A stretch of 10,813 nt of DNA from CAYWOS01 sp964459985 (GCA_964459985.1 CAYWOS010000061.1:1-10813), one strand, 5' to 3'. Shown: positions 1 to 5,988, numbered from the stretch's first letter. Translations and numbers: made by a program. Notes: generated from the sequence alone by a model not told the origin.

Positions 1-709
1 GATAGCTCTGCGGCGGCATGCCCACCTCGGCGACAAAGCGCTTGCGGAAGGTCTCGACCGGCATTCTCGAAAGCGACGCCATTTCGCGCAGCGAAAAGCT
101 GTCGCGGTATTGATTTTTGCGCATGGCGTCCACGACCTTGGCGATTTCGTGCGACAGCACGGCGTCCATCGCCACCGGCTGGCCGCTGTGCGAGGCGAGC
201 ATCGCCCACAAAAGCTGCTGGAGCTGCGCCGAGGAAGCGTCCTCCGCCATCGCCACGCGGACGACCGCCTGCACGATGTGCCGCGCGAGGTTGAGCTGGC
301 TGGGCAGCGCGCCCTGTTTCATCACGCGGTGCGGCAGCGCGCCCATGCGCTGCAAAAACGCGCCCGACAGCGCGCCGCCGACCATCATCCACAGCGCGCG
401 CGCTTCCTGCGTGATATCGAGCTGCACGTCGCGCGTGCCGGGCGGCATCATGCAGCAGTCGCCGGCTTCGAGCGTCAGCGTCGTGTCCTCGCAGACAAAC
501 TGGACCGTGCCGCCCTCGACGGCGAACCACAGCCAATAATCAAAGGGCTGGAGAAGCTGCCGGCCGTTTTGCAGCATGGCGGAGCCCGCCGCCGCGATGT
601 ATACGCCGCTCGCGCCGGCGAGCGCGTCGGGCGTGTGCGCGCCTTCGATGCAGACGGCGAGGGATTCGTTTTGCTCGGATGAGGGGTAAAACAACATTGA
701 TTCAGACAT
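1..709 (-). CDS. AraC-family transcriptional regulator, 3' end cut by window edge
   Basis: Reading the minus strand from the ATG at 709 gives 236 uninterrupted codons to the left edge, beginning MSESMLFYPSSEQNESLAV. Residues about 30-105 look like an AraC-type cupin sensor domain: short beta-strand-like segments ending in LEAGDCCMMPPGTRD, the usual turn before a metal- or ligand-binding strand. A helical linker follows at about 110-200. Residues 205-236 (SLREMASLSRMPVETFRKRF, then VGMPPQSY) match the first helix-turn-helix of AraC/XylS DNA-binding domains, whose typical form ends in F-x-x-x-x-G-x-x-P-x-x-Y. The second helix-turn-helix lies outside the window. A GGAGG at 717-721 sits 7 nt before the ATG at 709; an in-frame ATG at 715 is too close to it. 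The gene is divergent from the pseudouridine synthase gene and has its own strong promoter. Ligand and targets are unknown; a sugar or metabolite regulator is typical, but nothing here identifies it. Confidence 0.88.
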   Translation of the reverse strand, partial: MSESMLFYPSSEQNESLAVCIEGAHTPDALAGASGVYIAAAGSAMLQNGRQLLQPFDYWLWFAVEGGTVQFVCEDTTLTLEAGDCCMMPPGTRDVQLDITQEARALWMMVGGALSGAFLQRMGALPHRVMKQGALPSQLNLARHIVQAVVRVAMAEDASSAQLQQLLWAMLASHSGQPVAMDAVLSHEIAKVVDAMRKNQYRDSFSLREMASLSRMPVETFRKRFVAEVGMPPQSY

Positions 710-737
710 GCGCATTCCTCCATTAGTCATTCCGTCC

Positions 738-763
738 CATTGTACATCCCAAATCGTACAATG
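738..763. promoter_or_regulatory. Inverted repeat CATTGTAC-N10-GTACAATG, candidate operator
   Basis: Two perfect 8-bp arms, CATTGTAC (738-745) and GTACAATG (756-763), are separated by 10 bp. The repeat fills the space from the -10 to the edge of the -35 of the minus-strand promoter, so a bound dimer would block RNA polymerase. The sequence shows the symmetry; an operator role is inference. The ligand could be the AraC-type protein itself (autorepression) or another dimeric repressor, since AraC-family proteins more often use direct repeats. Part of the symmetry comes from the -10 element itself. Confidence 0.5.
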
Positions 764-767
764 TCAA
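739..767 (-). promoter_or_regulatory. sigma-A promoter of the AraC-family gene
   Basis: On the minus strand a perfect -35 TTGACA (767-762) is followed after exactly 17 bp by TACAAT (744-739), one mismatch from the consensus -10. Transcription should begin near 732, giving a leader of about 23 nt that holds the GGAGG at 721-717. Such a near-consensus promoter usually belongs to a gene controlled by a repressor rather than an activator, which fits the inverted repeat lying across it. Confidence 0.8.
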
Positions 768-803
768 TAACTGAAACCAAATTCAACATGAATGATATTC
801 CCC

Positions 804-832
804 TTTACTGTTTTCTGTGAAATCTGTATAAT
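804..832 (+). promoter_or_regulatory. Promoter of the pseudouridine synthase gene
   Basis: A perfect -10 TATAAT (827-832) lies 17 bp downstream of TTTACT (804-809), which matches the -35 consensus at four of six positions. The predicted transcription start is near 839. It is back-to-back with the AraC-gene promoter, with 36 bp between the two -35 boxes. The position of this promoter bears on the choice of start codon for the gene that follows. Confidence 0.65.
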
Positions 833-865
833 AGGAAAGGAATGAAGGATGAAGCGAGGCGCGCG

Positions 866-1759
866 ATGCGGGAAATCAGCCATGTGGTAACGGCGGAAGA
901 GGCGGGGAGCGCCGTCCGCGCGATCGTCCGGCGCGTGATGGGCGTTTCGCGCGGCATGTACGCGTCGCTCAAGTTTGCCGACGCCGTGACGATCAACGGC
1001 GGGCGCGCGCTCGCCGACAGGACGGTCGCGGAAGGCGATGTGCTCGCCGTCCGTTATGCCGACGCGCGCGAAACCGCGCTCGCGCCTTATGCGCTGCCGC
1101 TTCGCGTCGCGTATCGGGACGAGGATTTGCTTGTGATCGACAAGCCTGCGCCGCTTCCTTCCGTGCGCTCGGCGCATCAGACCGATCGCACGCTGGAAAA
1201 CGCGCTGTATTCGTATGATGGCGAGCCGGAGGATTTCGTGTATCGCCCGATCAACCGGCTCGATAAGGGCACAAGCGGGCTGATGCTGGTCGCGCGGAAC
1301 GCTTATATTCAAAACCTGATGCAGCGCATGCTGCATACCGATCGCTTTGCGCGGCAGTATCTGGCGGTCACCGAAGGCGCGCCCCGGGACGGGGAGGGCG
1401 TGATCGATCTGCCCATCGCGCTTGAAACGCCGGGCAGGGCGCGCCGCGTGGTGCGCGCGGACGGGAAGCGCTCGGTGACGCGTTATCGCGTTATCCGGGA
1501 AGAGAACGGGCGCGCGCTTGTGTCGCTGCTGCTCGAAACGGGCAGAACGCACCAAATCCGCGTGCATATGGCGGCGCTCGGCTGTCCCGTCGTCGGCGAT
1601 TACCTGTACGGGAGGAGCGACGAATCGCTCGGCGGACGCTTCGCGCTGCACGCGGCGCGGGTTACGTTTGATCATCCCGTTCTGAACAAAACGATTTCGC
1701 TGGAGTCGCCCCTGCCGGACGAGCTGCGCGCGCTCCTAACGGCCGGCCGCCTGCGCTGA
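866..1759 (+). CDS. RluA/RluD-family RNA pseudouridine synthase
   Basis: This 297-residue protein would convert specific uridines of rRNA or tRNA to pseudouridine in the cytoplasm. The catalytic motif is NRLDKGTSGLMLVARN, with the nucleophilic aspartate encoded at 1262-1264 (residue 133). The second RluA motif GRTHQIRVHM follows at about 226-235, and LLVIDKPAPLP near residue 88-98 is the usual KP element. The N-terminal 55 residues (VSRGMYASLKF, then VTINGG) resemble the S4-like RNA-binding region common in this family. Length is normal. I prefer the ATG at 866, preceded by GAGG at 856-859. An in-frame ATG at 842 would add eight residues, but it lies only about 3 nt after the predicted transcription start, with its GGAAAGG upstream of that start. 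The target uridine cannot be read from sequence. The 3' end overlaps the convergent RadC-like gene by 24 bp. Confidence 0.9.
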   Translation: MREISHVVTAEEAGSAVRAIVRRVMGVSRGMYASLKFADAVTINGGRALADRTVAEGDVLAVRYADARETALAPYALPLRVAYRDEDLLVIDKPAPLPSVRSAHQTDRTLENALYSYDGEPEDFVYRPINRLDKGTSGLMLVARNAYIQNLMQRMLHTDRFARQYLAVTEGAPRDGEGVIDLPIALETPGRARRVVRADGKRSVTRYRVIREENGRALVSLLLETGRTHQIRVHMAALGCPVVGDYLYGRSDESLGGRFALHAARVTFDHPVLNKTISLESPLPDELRALLTAGRLR

Positions 1760-2482
1760 CGCCTCGATACTCGCCACGTGCGCAGGGAGCAGCTCGTTGA
1801 GCAGCTGATCGATCCGCACGCATTTATCGCGGCTGAAGCTGTACAATTCCTTGGCGGCGATGATGATATGATCATATAAACGGATCTGCACCTTGTCCAG
1901 CAGATCGGTGAGAAGCTGCGTCAGCTCCATGTCCTCGATGGAGGGCGCGGCGCTGTCCGACAGATGATTATGCGTGACGACGGCGCCCGAAGCGCCGTAT
2001 TTGAGCAGCACCGAGATGAGCCGGCGCGGATTCATTTCCACCGAAACCACCGTGCCCTCGGACAGCATTTCGCAGCCCTTGAGCTTGAGCTTGGCGTCGA
2101 ACGCCAGCACGTGGCATTGTTCGCGCGTCGCGCCGGTGAACAGCGAGGCGCAGAAACGATCGATCTGGGAGTAATCGCGGATCGACTGCCGTGGCAGCGT
2201 CTTTTCGATCAGGTACGCGCGAAAGAGCGGGAGCATCATGCTCACGAGCACGGCCGCCTGCTCGCCCATGCCGTCCACGGCCGCCAGCGCCGCCGTATCC
2301 GCCTCGAGCACGGCGGACAGGCTTCCGAAATGCTCGATGAGCCGATGCGCCAGCGGGTTGGTATCCTGACGGGGGATCGCGTAATACAACAGCATTTCAA
2401 GCGCCTCGTGGGGCGCGAATGAACGCAGCGATTCACGCAAAAATCTTTCGCGCATTCGCTGGCGATGTCCGCCATGCTCCAT
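1736..2482 (-). CDS. radC: RadC-like JAB/MPN-domain protein
   Basis: The 248-residue protein has the RadC family layout. An N-terminal UPF0758-type helical region begins HRQRMRERFL and includes LLYYAIPRQDTNPLAHRLIE (31-50). A helix-hairpin-helix segment covers about 52-80 (FGSLSAVLE, then VDGMGEQAA). The C-terminal JAB/MPN domain carries H171-x-H173, seven residues, S181-x-x-D184, plus upstream E142. These are the metal-binding residues of a JAMM site, so a zinc-dependent fold or activity is plausible. The local motif is HNHLSDSAAPSIED rather than the usual HNHPSGDPxPSxxD; ligands are kept but the PSG is changed. Despite the old name, a DNA-repair role for this family is not established. The start at 2482 (MEHGGHRQRM) matches family N-termini; the frame is open upstream to 2545, but the promoter lies in that stretch. 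The ribosome binding site is weak (AAGGGCGG, about 8 nt upstream). Confidence 0.88.
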   Translation of the reverse strand: MEHGGHRQRMRERFLRESLRSFAPHEALEMLLYYAIPRQDTNPLAHRLIEHFGSLSAVLEADTAALAAVDGMGEQAAVLVSMMLPLFRAYLIEKTLPRQSIRDYSQIDRFCASLFTGATREQCHVLAFDAKLKLKGCEMLSEGTVVSVEMNPRRLISVLLKYGASGAVVTHNHLSDSAAPSIEDMELTQLLTDLLDKVQIRLYDHIIIAAKELYSFSRDKCVRIDQLLNELLPAHVASIEASAQAAGR

Positions 2483-2516
2483 TGTTGTCCGCCCTTTTCT
2501 TTTGGATTTCCCGACG

Positions 2517-2545
2517 ATCATATCACGCCGCATCCGGCTTGTCAA
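2517..2545 (-). promoter_or_regulatory. sigma-A promoter of the RadC-like gene
   Basis: On the minus strand, perfect TTGACA (2545-2540), a 17-bp spacer and TATGAT (2522-2517), preceded by TGA, which makes an extended -10. The predicted start is near 2510, about 28 nt before the ATG at 2482. This placement excludes upstream in-frame ATGs, including the one at 2545, as the translation start. Confidence 0.8.
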
Positions 2546-2615
2546 GGCAAATCGCGGTTATCGGAGGCTTTCGCCGCAGGACAGTAAACAGCGAAAAAGA
2601 AATGGCGGTGAACGC

Positions 2616-2644
2616 TTGACAAACGGGCGGCGATCAGGTATACT
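2616..2644 (+). promoter_or_regulatory. sigma-A promoter of infC-rpmI-rplT
   Basis: Perfect TTGACA (2616-2621), a 17-bp spacer and TATACT (2639-2644, one mismatch). Transcription should start near 2651, leaving a leader of about 133 nt before infC. It is divergent from the RadC-like promoter, with 70 bp between the -35 boxes; I see no clear additional sites in that 70-bp gap. Confidence 0.82.
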
Positions 2645-2729
2645 CCTTCCGTCACAAGCAGAAGCTGCCCGCTTCTCTCCGACGCGAACACGTTTTGCGC
2701 GGGTAAAGGCACACAGATCATGTATGCGT

Positions 2730-2759
2730 TTGGCGGGTGGTGACATCCGCCAATTTTTT
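2730..2759 (+). terminator. Intrinsic terminator in the infC leader (attenuator)
   Basis: A stem of ten pairs (2730-2739 with 2744-2753, one of them G-U) closes a GTGA tetraloop of the GNRA type (2740-2743) and is followed directly by six T residues (2754-2759). It sits upstream of the first gene of an essential operon, so it must be read through conditionally. It also argues against an in-frame ATG at 2724, which would place the terminator inside the coding sequence. Confidence 0.8.
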
Positions 2760-2768
2760 GTGATTAAA

Positions 2769-2776
2769 TGGAGGTG
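2769..2776 (+). promoter_or_regulatory. Ribosome binding site that sets the infC start
   Basis: TGGAGGTG at 2769-2776 is the only strong ribosome binding site between the promoter and the first conserved IF-3 residues. It begins 10 nt after the leader terminator's T-run ends. Its position makes an ATC codon (2784, or less well 2778) the initiation codon and rules out GTG 2760, which would lie upstream of it. Confidence 0.7.
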
Positions 2777-2783
2777 CATCGAC

Positions 2784-3353
2784 ATCAACGCAGAACCGCT
2801 CGTCAATGAAGAAATCCGTGACCGCGAGGTACGCGTGATCGGCGCGGAGGGCGACCAATTGGGCATCATGCCCACCGCCAAAGCGCTGGAGCTCGCCGAG
2901 CAGGCGGGGCTTGATCTGGTCAAGATCGTGCCCAACGCTCAACCGCCCGTATGCAAACTGATCGACTATGACAAACACCGCTTTGAGCAGGCGAAGCGCG
3001 ACCGCGAAATGCGCAAGAACCAAAAGATCGTTTCGCTCAAGGAAGTGCAGCTCTCCGCGACCATCGAGGAGAACGATGTGGCGGTCAAGGCCAAAAACGC
3101 CATCAAATTCCTCGAGGAAGGCGACAAGGTCAAGGTATCCATTCGTTTCCGCGGACGGCAGATCACCCATTCCGATATCGGCATCAAGGTGATGAACGAC
3201 TTCATCGAGCGCACCAAGGAGGTCTGCACCGTCGAGCGCCGACCGTTGATCGAGGGGCGTCACATGCTGATGATTCTGGCGCCCAAGGCGGAGAAAGCCA
3301 GCAAGGCGGAGCGGATCGCCCGCGCGAAAACCCGCGCCGCCGCCGAAGAGTAA
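2784..3353 (+). CDS. infC: Translation initiation factor IF-3
   Basis: IF-3 binds the 30S subunit, prevents premature 50S joining and checks start codon and initiator tRNA. The N-domain is clear (PLVNEEIRDREVRVIGAEGD, then VPNAQPPVCKLIDYDKHRF), followed by a basic linker (KRDREMRKNQK) and the C-domain (SLKEVQLSATIEEND, FRGRQITHSDIG, MLMILAPK). A short Lys/Ala-rich tail of about 15 residues follows. No ATG, GTG or TTG is properly placed: the strong GGAGG at 2770-2774 is followed by two in-frame ATC codons, 3 nt (2778) and 9 nt (2784) downstream. The second aligns with the first residue of family members (INAEPLVNEEIR against the B. subtilis ISKDFIINEQIR form, from memory). I therefore choose AUC at 2784, giving 189 residues. 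Upstream in-frame ATG 2724 and GTG 2760 lack ribosome binding sites and lie in or at the terminator. IF-3 genes are known for rare start codons used in autoregulation. It is first in the infC-rpmI-rplT operon. Confidence 0.93.
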   Translation: MNAEPLVNEEIRDREVRVIGAEGDQLGIMPTAKALELAEQAGLDLVKIVPNAQPPVCKLIDYDKHRFEQAKRDREMRKNQKIVSLKEVQLSATIEENDVAVKAKNAIKFLEEGDKVKVSIRFRGRQITHSDIGIKVMNDFIERTKEVCTVERRPLIEGRHMLMILAPKAEKASKAERIARAKTRAAAEE

Positions 3354-3384
3354 TCCATATCACGCCCGGAAGGAGGAACCCATC

Positions 3385-3585
3385 ATGCCCAAACAAAAAT
3401 CTCACCGCGGTGCGGCCAAGCGCTTTTCCATCACCAAGACCGGAAAGGTGCGTCATAAGAAGATGAACGCCAACCACATCCTCAACAAGAAGACCACCAA
3501 GCGCATCCGTCATCTTCGCAAAGAGGCCGAGCTCGGCAGCAAGACCCAGGCGAATACCATCCGCAATATGATTCCCTACAAATAA
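3385..3585 (+). CDS. rpmI: 50S ribosomal protein L35
   Basis: A 66-residue very basic protein with the full L35 pattern: MPKQKSHRGAAKRFSITKTG at the start, then KHILN-type NANHILNKKTTKRIRHLRK and the C-terminal IRNMIPYK. Length is typical for the family. GGAGG at 3372-3376 lies 8 nt before the ATG. It lies 31 nt after the infC stop and is co-transcribed with infC and rplT, the conserved bacterial order. Confidence 0.98.
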   Translation: MPKQKSHRGAAKRFSITKTGKVRHKKMNANHILNKKTTKRIRHLRKEAELGSKTQANTIRNMIPYK

Positions 3586-3612
3586 GCCGTCGCCGGCAAG
3601 GAGGTAACAATC

Positions 3613-3963
3613 ATGGCACGCATTAAGAGGGCGGTCAACGCCCATAAAAAGCGCCGCAAGGTGTTTAAGCTGGCGAAGGGCTATTGGGGATCGAAATCCA
3701 AGCAGTACCGCACCGCCAGCGAGCAGGTCCGCCGTTCGCTCCGTTACGCTTACACCGGGCGCAAGCTCCGCAAGCGCGATTTCCGCCGCCTGTGGATCGC
3801 CCGCATCAACGCCGCCGCCCGTATGAGCGGCATGAGCTACTCGGTGTTCATCAACGGCCTCAAGAAGAAGAACATCGACATCAACCGCAAAATGCTCGCC
3901 GATCTCGCCGTGAACGACGCCGAGGCGTTCGCCCAGCTCGTCGCCATCGCGAAGCAGGCGTAA
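3613..3963 (+). CDS. rplT: 50S ribosomal protein L20
   Basis: The 116-residue protein matches L20 throughout: MARIKRAVNAHKKRRKVFKL at the N-terminus (the long basic tail that enters 23S rRNA), GYWGSKSKQYRTA, RRDFRRLWI-type KRDFRRLWIARINAAAR and the C-terminal globular part with LADLAVND and FAQLVAIAK. L20 binds 23S rRNA early and is needed for 50S assembly. AAGGAGGT at 3598-3605 is an excellent ribosome binding site 8 nt before the ATG. It is last in the operon, followed by tandem terminators. By analogy with Bacillus it may be the repressor acting on the infC leader; that is inference. Confidence 0.98.
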   Translation: MARIKRAVNAHKKRRKVFKLAKGYWGSKSKQYRTASEQVRRSLRYAYTGRKLRKRDFRRLWIARINAAARMSGMSYSVFINGLKKKNIDINRKMLADLAVNDAEAFAQLVAIAKQA

Positions 3964-3983
3964 GCAAACCGCCTCACGCAAAA

Positions 3984-4001
3984 GACCGCCGCGCGGCGGT
4001 C
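3984..4001. other. Perfect 18-bp palindrome after rplT
   Basis: GACCGCCGC followed immediately by GCGGCGGTC forms a perfect GC-rich palindrome 20 bp after the rplT stop. As RNA it would fold into a short hairpin, but no T-run follows, so it is not an intrinsic terminator by itself. It may stabilise the 3' end or help pause polymerase before the terminator at 4015-4053. Confidence 0.5.
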
Positions 4002-4014
4002 CGAAGCAGGCAAC

Positions 4015-4053
4015 AAAAATGCCTTCCGTTTTCTGAAAATCGGAGGCATTTTT
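4015..4053. terminator. Bidirectional intrinsic terminator between rplT and the deacetylase gene
   Basis: AAAAATGCCTTCCG (4015-4028) pairs with CGGAGGCATTTTT (4041-4053) with one bulged base, and the inner TTTTC/GAAAA can extend the stem. A-run and T-run flank the GC part on both sides, so it works as a terminator in either direction. It would end infC-rpmI-rplT on the plus strand and the convergent deacetylase transcript on the minus strand. Confidence 0.85.
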
Positions 4054-4080
4054 GCGTTTGCGGGTTTGTCCATATACCGA

Positions 4081-4103
4081 AGGCCGCCTCGCGGCGGCTT
4101 TTT
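4081..4103 (+). terminator. Second intrinsic terminator downstream of rplT
   Basis: GCCGCC (4083-4088), loop TCGC, GGCGGC (4093-4098) and TTTTT (4099-4103). Upstream A/G bases pair with the first Ts and lengthen the stem. It is strong in the plus direction only and would act as a back-up behind the terminator at 4015-4053, stopping ribosomal-operon transcription from running antisense into the deacetylase gene. Confidence 0.75.
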
Positions 4104-4125
4104 GTGTCCCGCGCCGATCGCGCTG

Positions 4126-5934
4126 CTACTCGCCGTCGATCAGAAAGTTATCGGGATTGACGTGCGTGTAGAGTTTGCCCGGCTCGACGCCGCCCTTGCG
4201 GAAGCTGTACAGCTCGGACAGCGTGACGATCTGGAAGCCGCGCTCGGTCAGCGCGGGGATAACCTTTTCCATCGCTTTCGCCGTCGTTTCGTACAGATCG
4301 TGGCACAGGATCACGTCGCCGCTGGTGACGTTGTTCATGATTTCGTTATAGATGCGCTTCTCGTTGCGCGATTTCCAGTCCTCCGAGTCGACCGACCACG
4401 TCACGATATACAGCCCGAGATTCTTGCAGGCGCGCTTGACGTAGGCGTTGACGTGGCCGTAGGGCGGGCGGAGCAGCGTAACCTTTTTCCCCGTCGCGTC
4501 CTCGATCGCCTTGATCGATCGGGTGAGCGTCTTTTCGATGCCCGCCTGCGAGAGTTTGTGCAGATCGGCGTGTCCCCACGTATGCGTGGCGACCTCGTGC
4601 TCGCTCTCGGCGATCGCTTTCATGGCCTTGGGGAATTCGACGACGCGGTTGCCCACGATACAGAAGGTGGCGCGCGCGTCGTATTTCTCGAGCGTCCGGA
4701 GAATGGGCAGGGTGAACTCCGAAGGCCCGTCGTCAAAGGACAGCGCGACGATCGGGCGCGTGGGATCGATCACGCGCGGCGGCTTGGCGAAGAGGCGCTC
4801 GGACAATTCGAGCGCGAGCGAATCCCTGATGCGGAAGTAGGGGATGAGCAGACGCTGCGCGCCGTAGATGGAAGCGATTTTGTCGCCCCGCGCGAGATAC
4901 ACCGCCAGTCCGTCGCCGGTCGGGACGCACGCTGAAAGCCACGATGCGTCCGCTTTGTCGGTTTTCGCGGCGATCGCTGCGTTGCCCATGCCGGCGTACA
5001 GTTCCTTGAGGACGGCGAGCGCGTCGTCGGGCGCGGTCAGGATTTTATCGGCGGCGACGGCGGCGTCCGCCTTGGCGTCGTACACATAGACAGACAGCAC
5101 GCCGCTCGGCGTTTCCTCCTTCACGTATTCGCCATGAAAGACGACAGAATAATAGCGATCGTCGGTGACATAGGCGTCGTATCCGACGGTCAGAACCGTG
5201 GCGTCGCCCGGCGCGTCGGTGTCCGCGGAGGGCGCGTAGGCGCTCATCAGCGCTTCCGCCGCCCGCCGGACGCCGGCGTTCAGGCCTTCGTTGTCCGTCA
5301 CGGGATACGCGATATGATAGGAAAAGCCGCTGCCCTCGCCTTCGAGCGCCGCTTCCGCGCCGAAGGAATCGCTCCCGGCGGTGAAATCCCAAAGGTATTC
5401 GTTCTTGCCGTAGCGTACGTCTTCCGGCAGCGCTTCGACCTCCTGATTGGTCAGGAAGGCGACGAAATTCGTGGCGATATAGCCGCTGATGTGGTCGTAG
5501 CGCACCTGATACCAGCCGCCCGATTTACCGAGCACTTCGACCACGGTGTCGACGGGGCATTTGGCGGCGACGGCGCTGCTCGAGTTCGCCTGCGCGCGGA
5601 CGTTGACATAGCTGTTGCCCTTGTTTTTCACATAAGCCCAGCCAAAATGCCCCGGCCCGGCGACCAGACGGAGAAACTCGTAGAGCATATAGCCCGTTTT
5701 GCCGTCCGATACCTCGACGCGGCACCACGTCCCGTCGTTTTCCAAGATTTGAACGGACGTGTTTTCCTTATATGTGGCGACGACCTCGGCGCCTTTGTCT
5801 TTCGCGGCGCGCATGCGCAGGCTGCCGCCCGCGACGACGGCGTACACGGCGGCTTCCTCGGCGGCGCTCGCCGCCCATACGGGAAGCGCCAGCGACAAGA
5901 CCAGCAGCAGCGCGAAAACGCGCTTCATGTTCAT
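4126..5934 (-). CDS. Secreted polysaccharide deacetylase with two SH3b domains (PdaC-like)
   Basis: A 602-residue exported enzyme expected to remove acetyl groups from wall glycan. A signal peptide covers about 1-25 (MNMKRVFALLLVLSLALPVW, then AASAAEE). Two bacterial SH3 domains follow at about 30-90 and 100-160 (SLRMRAA and YVNVRAQ strands, each ending in a GY pair), a common wall-binding module. Residues about 200-380 resemble the DUF3298/RsiV-like region found in Bacillus PdaC (YYSVVFHGEY, LIPYF); this is pattern recognition only. The NodB domain at about 394-575 has all five motifs: SFDDGP (399-404), HTWGH (451-455), RPPYG (489-493), VDSEDW (515-520) and LCHD (543-546), so it should be active and metal-dependent. 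The ATG at 5934 follows AGAGGTG by about 7 nt. The substrate may be N-acetylglucosamine or N-acetylmuramic acid; sequence does not decide. It is divergent from the Bce-type operon. Confidence 0.92.
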   Translation of the reverse strand: MNMKRVFALLLVLSLALPVWAASAAEEAAVYAVVAGGSLRMRAAKDKGAEVVATYKENTSVQILENDGTWCRVEVSDGKTGYMLYEFLRLVAGPGHFGWAYVKNKGNSYVNVRAQANSSSAVAAKCPVDTVVEVLGKSGGWYQVRYDHISGYIATNFVAFLTNQEVEALPEDVRYGKNEYLWDFTAGSDSFGAEAALEGEGSGFSYHIAYPVTDNEGLNAGVRRAAEALMSAYAPSADTDAPGDATVLTVGYDAYVTDDRYYSVVFHGEYVKEETPSGVLSVYVYDAKADAAVAADKILTAPDDALAVLKELYAGMGNAAIAAKTDKADASWLSACVPTGDGLAVYLARGDKIASIYGAQRLLIPYFRIRDSLALELSERLFAKPPRVIDPTRPIVALSFDDGPSEFTLPILRTLEKYDARATFCIVGNRVVEFPKAMKAIAESEHEVATHTWGHADLHKLSQAGIEKTLTRSIKAIEDATGKKVTLLRPPYGHVNAYVKRACKNLGLYIVTWSVDSEDWKSRNEKRIYNEIMNNVTSGDVILCHDLYETTAKAMEKVIPALTERGFQIVTLSELYSFRKGGVEPGKLYTHVNPDNFLIDGE

Positions 5935-5988
5935 GAGACGACACCTCTTTCGATCGGGTTCCCGTTGGAATATACCCGACTCCGCGTC

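Larger units (their letters stand above)
2651..2783 (+). promoter_or_regulatory. infC operon leader RNA, probable ribosomal-protein-type attenuator
   Basis: This untranslated leader holds a 5' hairpin (AGAAGC 2660-2665 with GCTTCT 2671-2676, loop TGCCC) and a 3' intrinsic terminator (2730-2759) ending just before the infC ribosome binding site. The stretch TGCCCGCT (2666-2673) can pair, with three G-U pairs, to GGCGGGTG (2732-2739) in the terminator's 5' arm, so it could act as an antiterminator. In Bacillus subtilis the equivalent operon is controlled by L20 binding its leader and promoting termination; similar control here is inference from position and architecture. I could not confirm similarity to the known L20 leader. 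Confidence 0.6.

Noticed and set aside
110..682. Open frames of 190 and 140 codons on the plus strand
   Set aside because: They mirror the AraC-family gene on the opposite strand, are Arg/His-rich or Ser/Cys-rich, have no family resemblance and lack ribosome binding sites.
764..1675. 303-codon minus-strand frame opposite the pseudouridine synthase
   Set aside because: Arg/His-rich antisense shadow of a well-conserved gene in GC-rich DNA; no recognisable domain.
2724..2783. Longer IF-3 with ATG at 2724 or GTG at 2760
   Set aside because: The added residues would be encoded across the leader terminator, there is no ribosome binding site before either codon, and the strong site at 2770-2774 would be internal.
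5954..5979. TCGGGT-N14-ACCCGA as an operator for the deacetylase gene
   Set aside because: Six-base arms with a 14-base gap in GC-rich DNA are easily expected by chance; noted only in the promoter entry.
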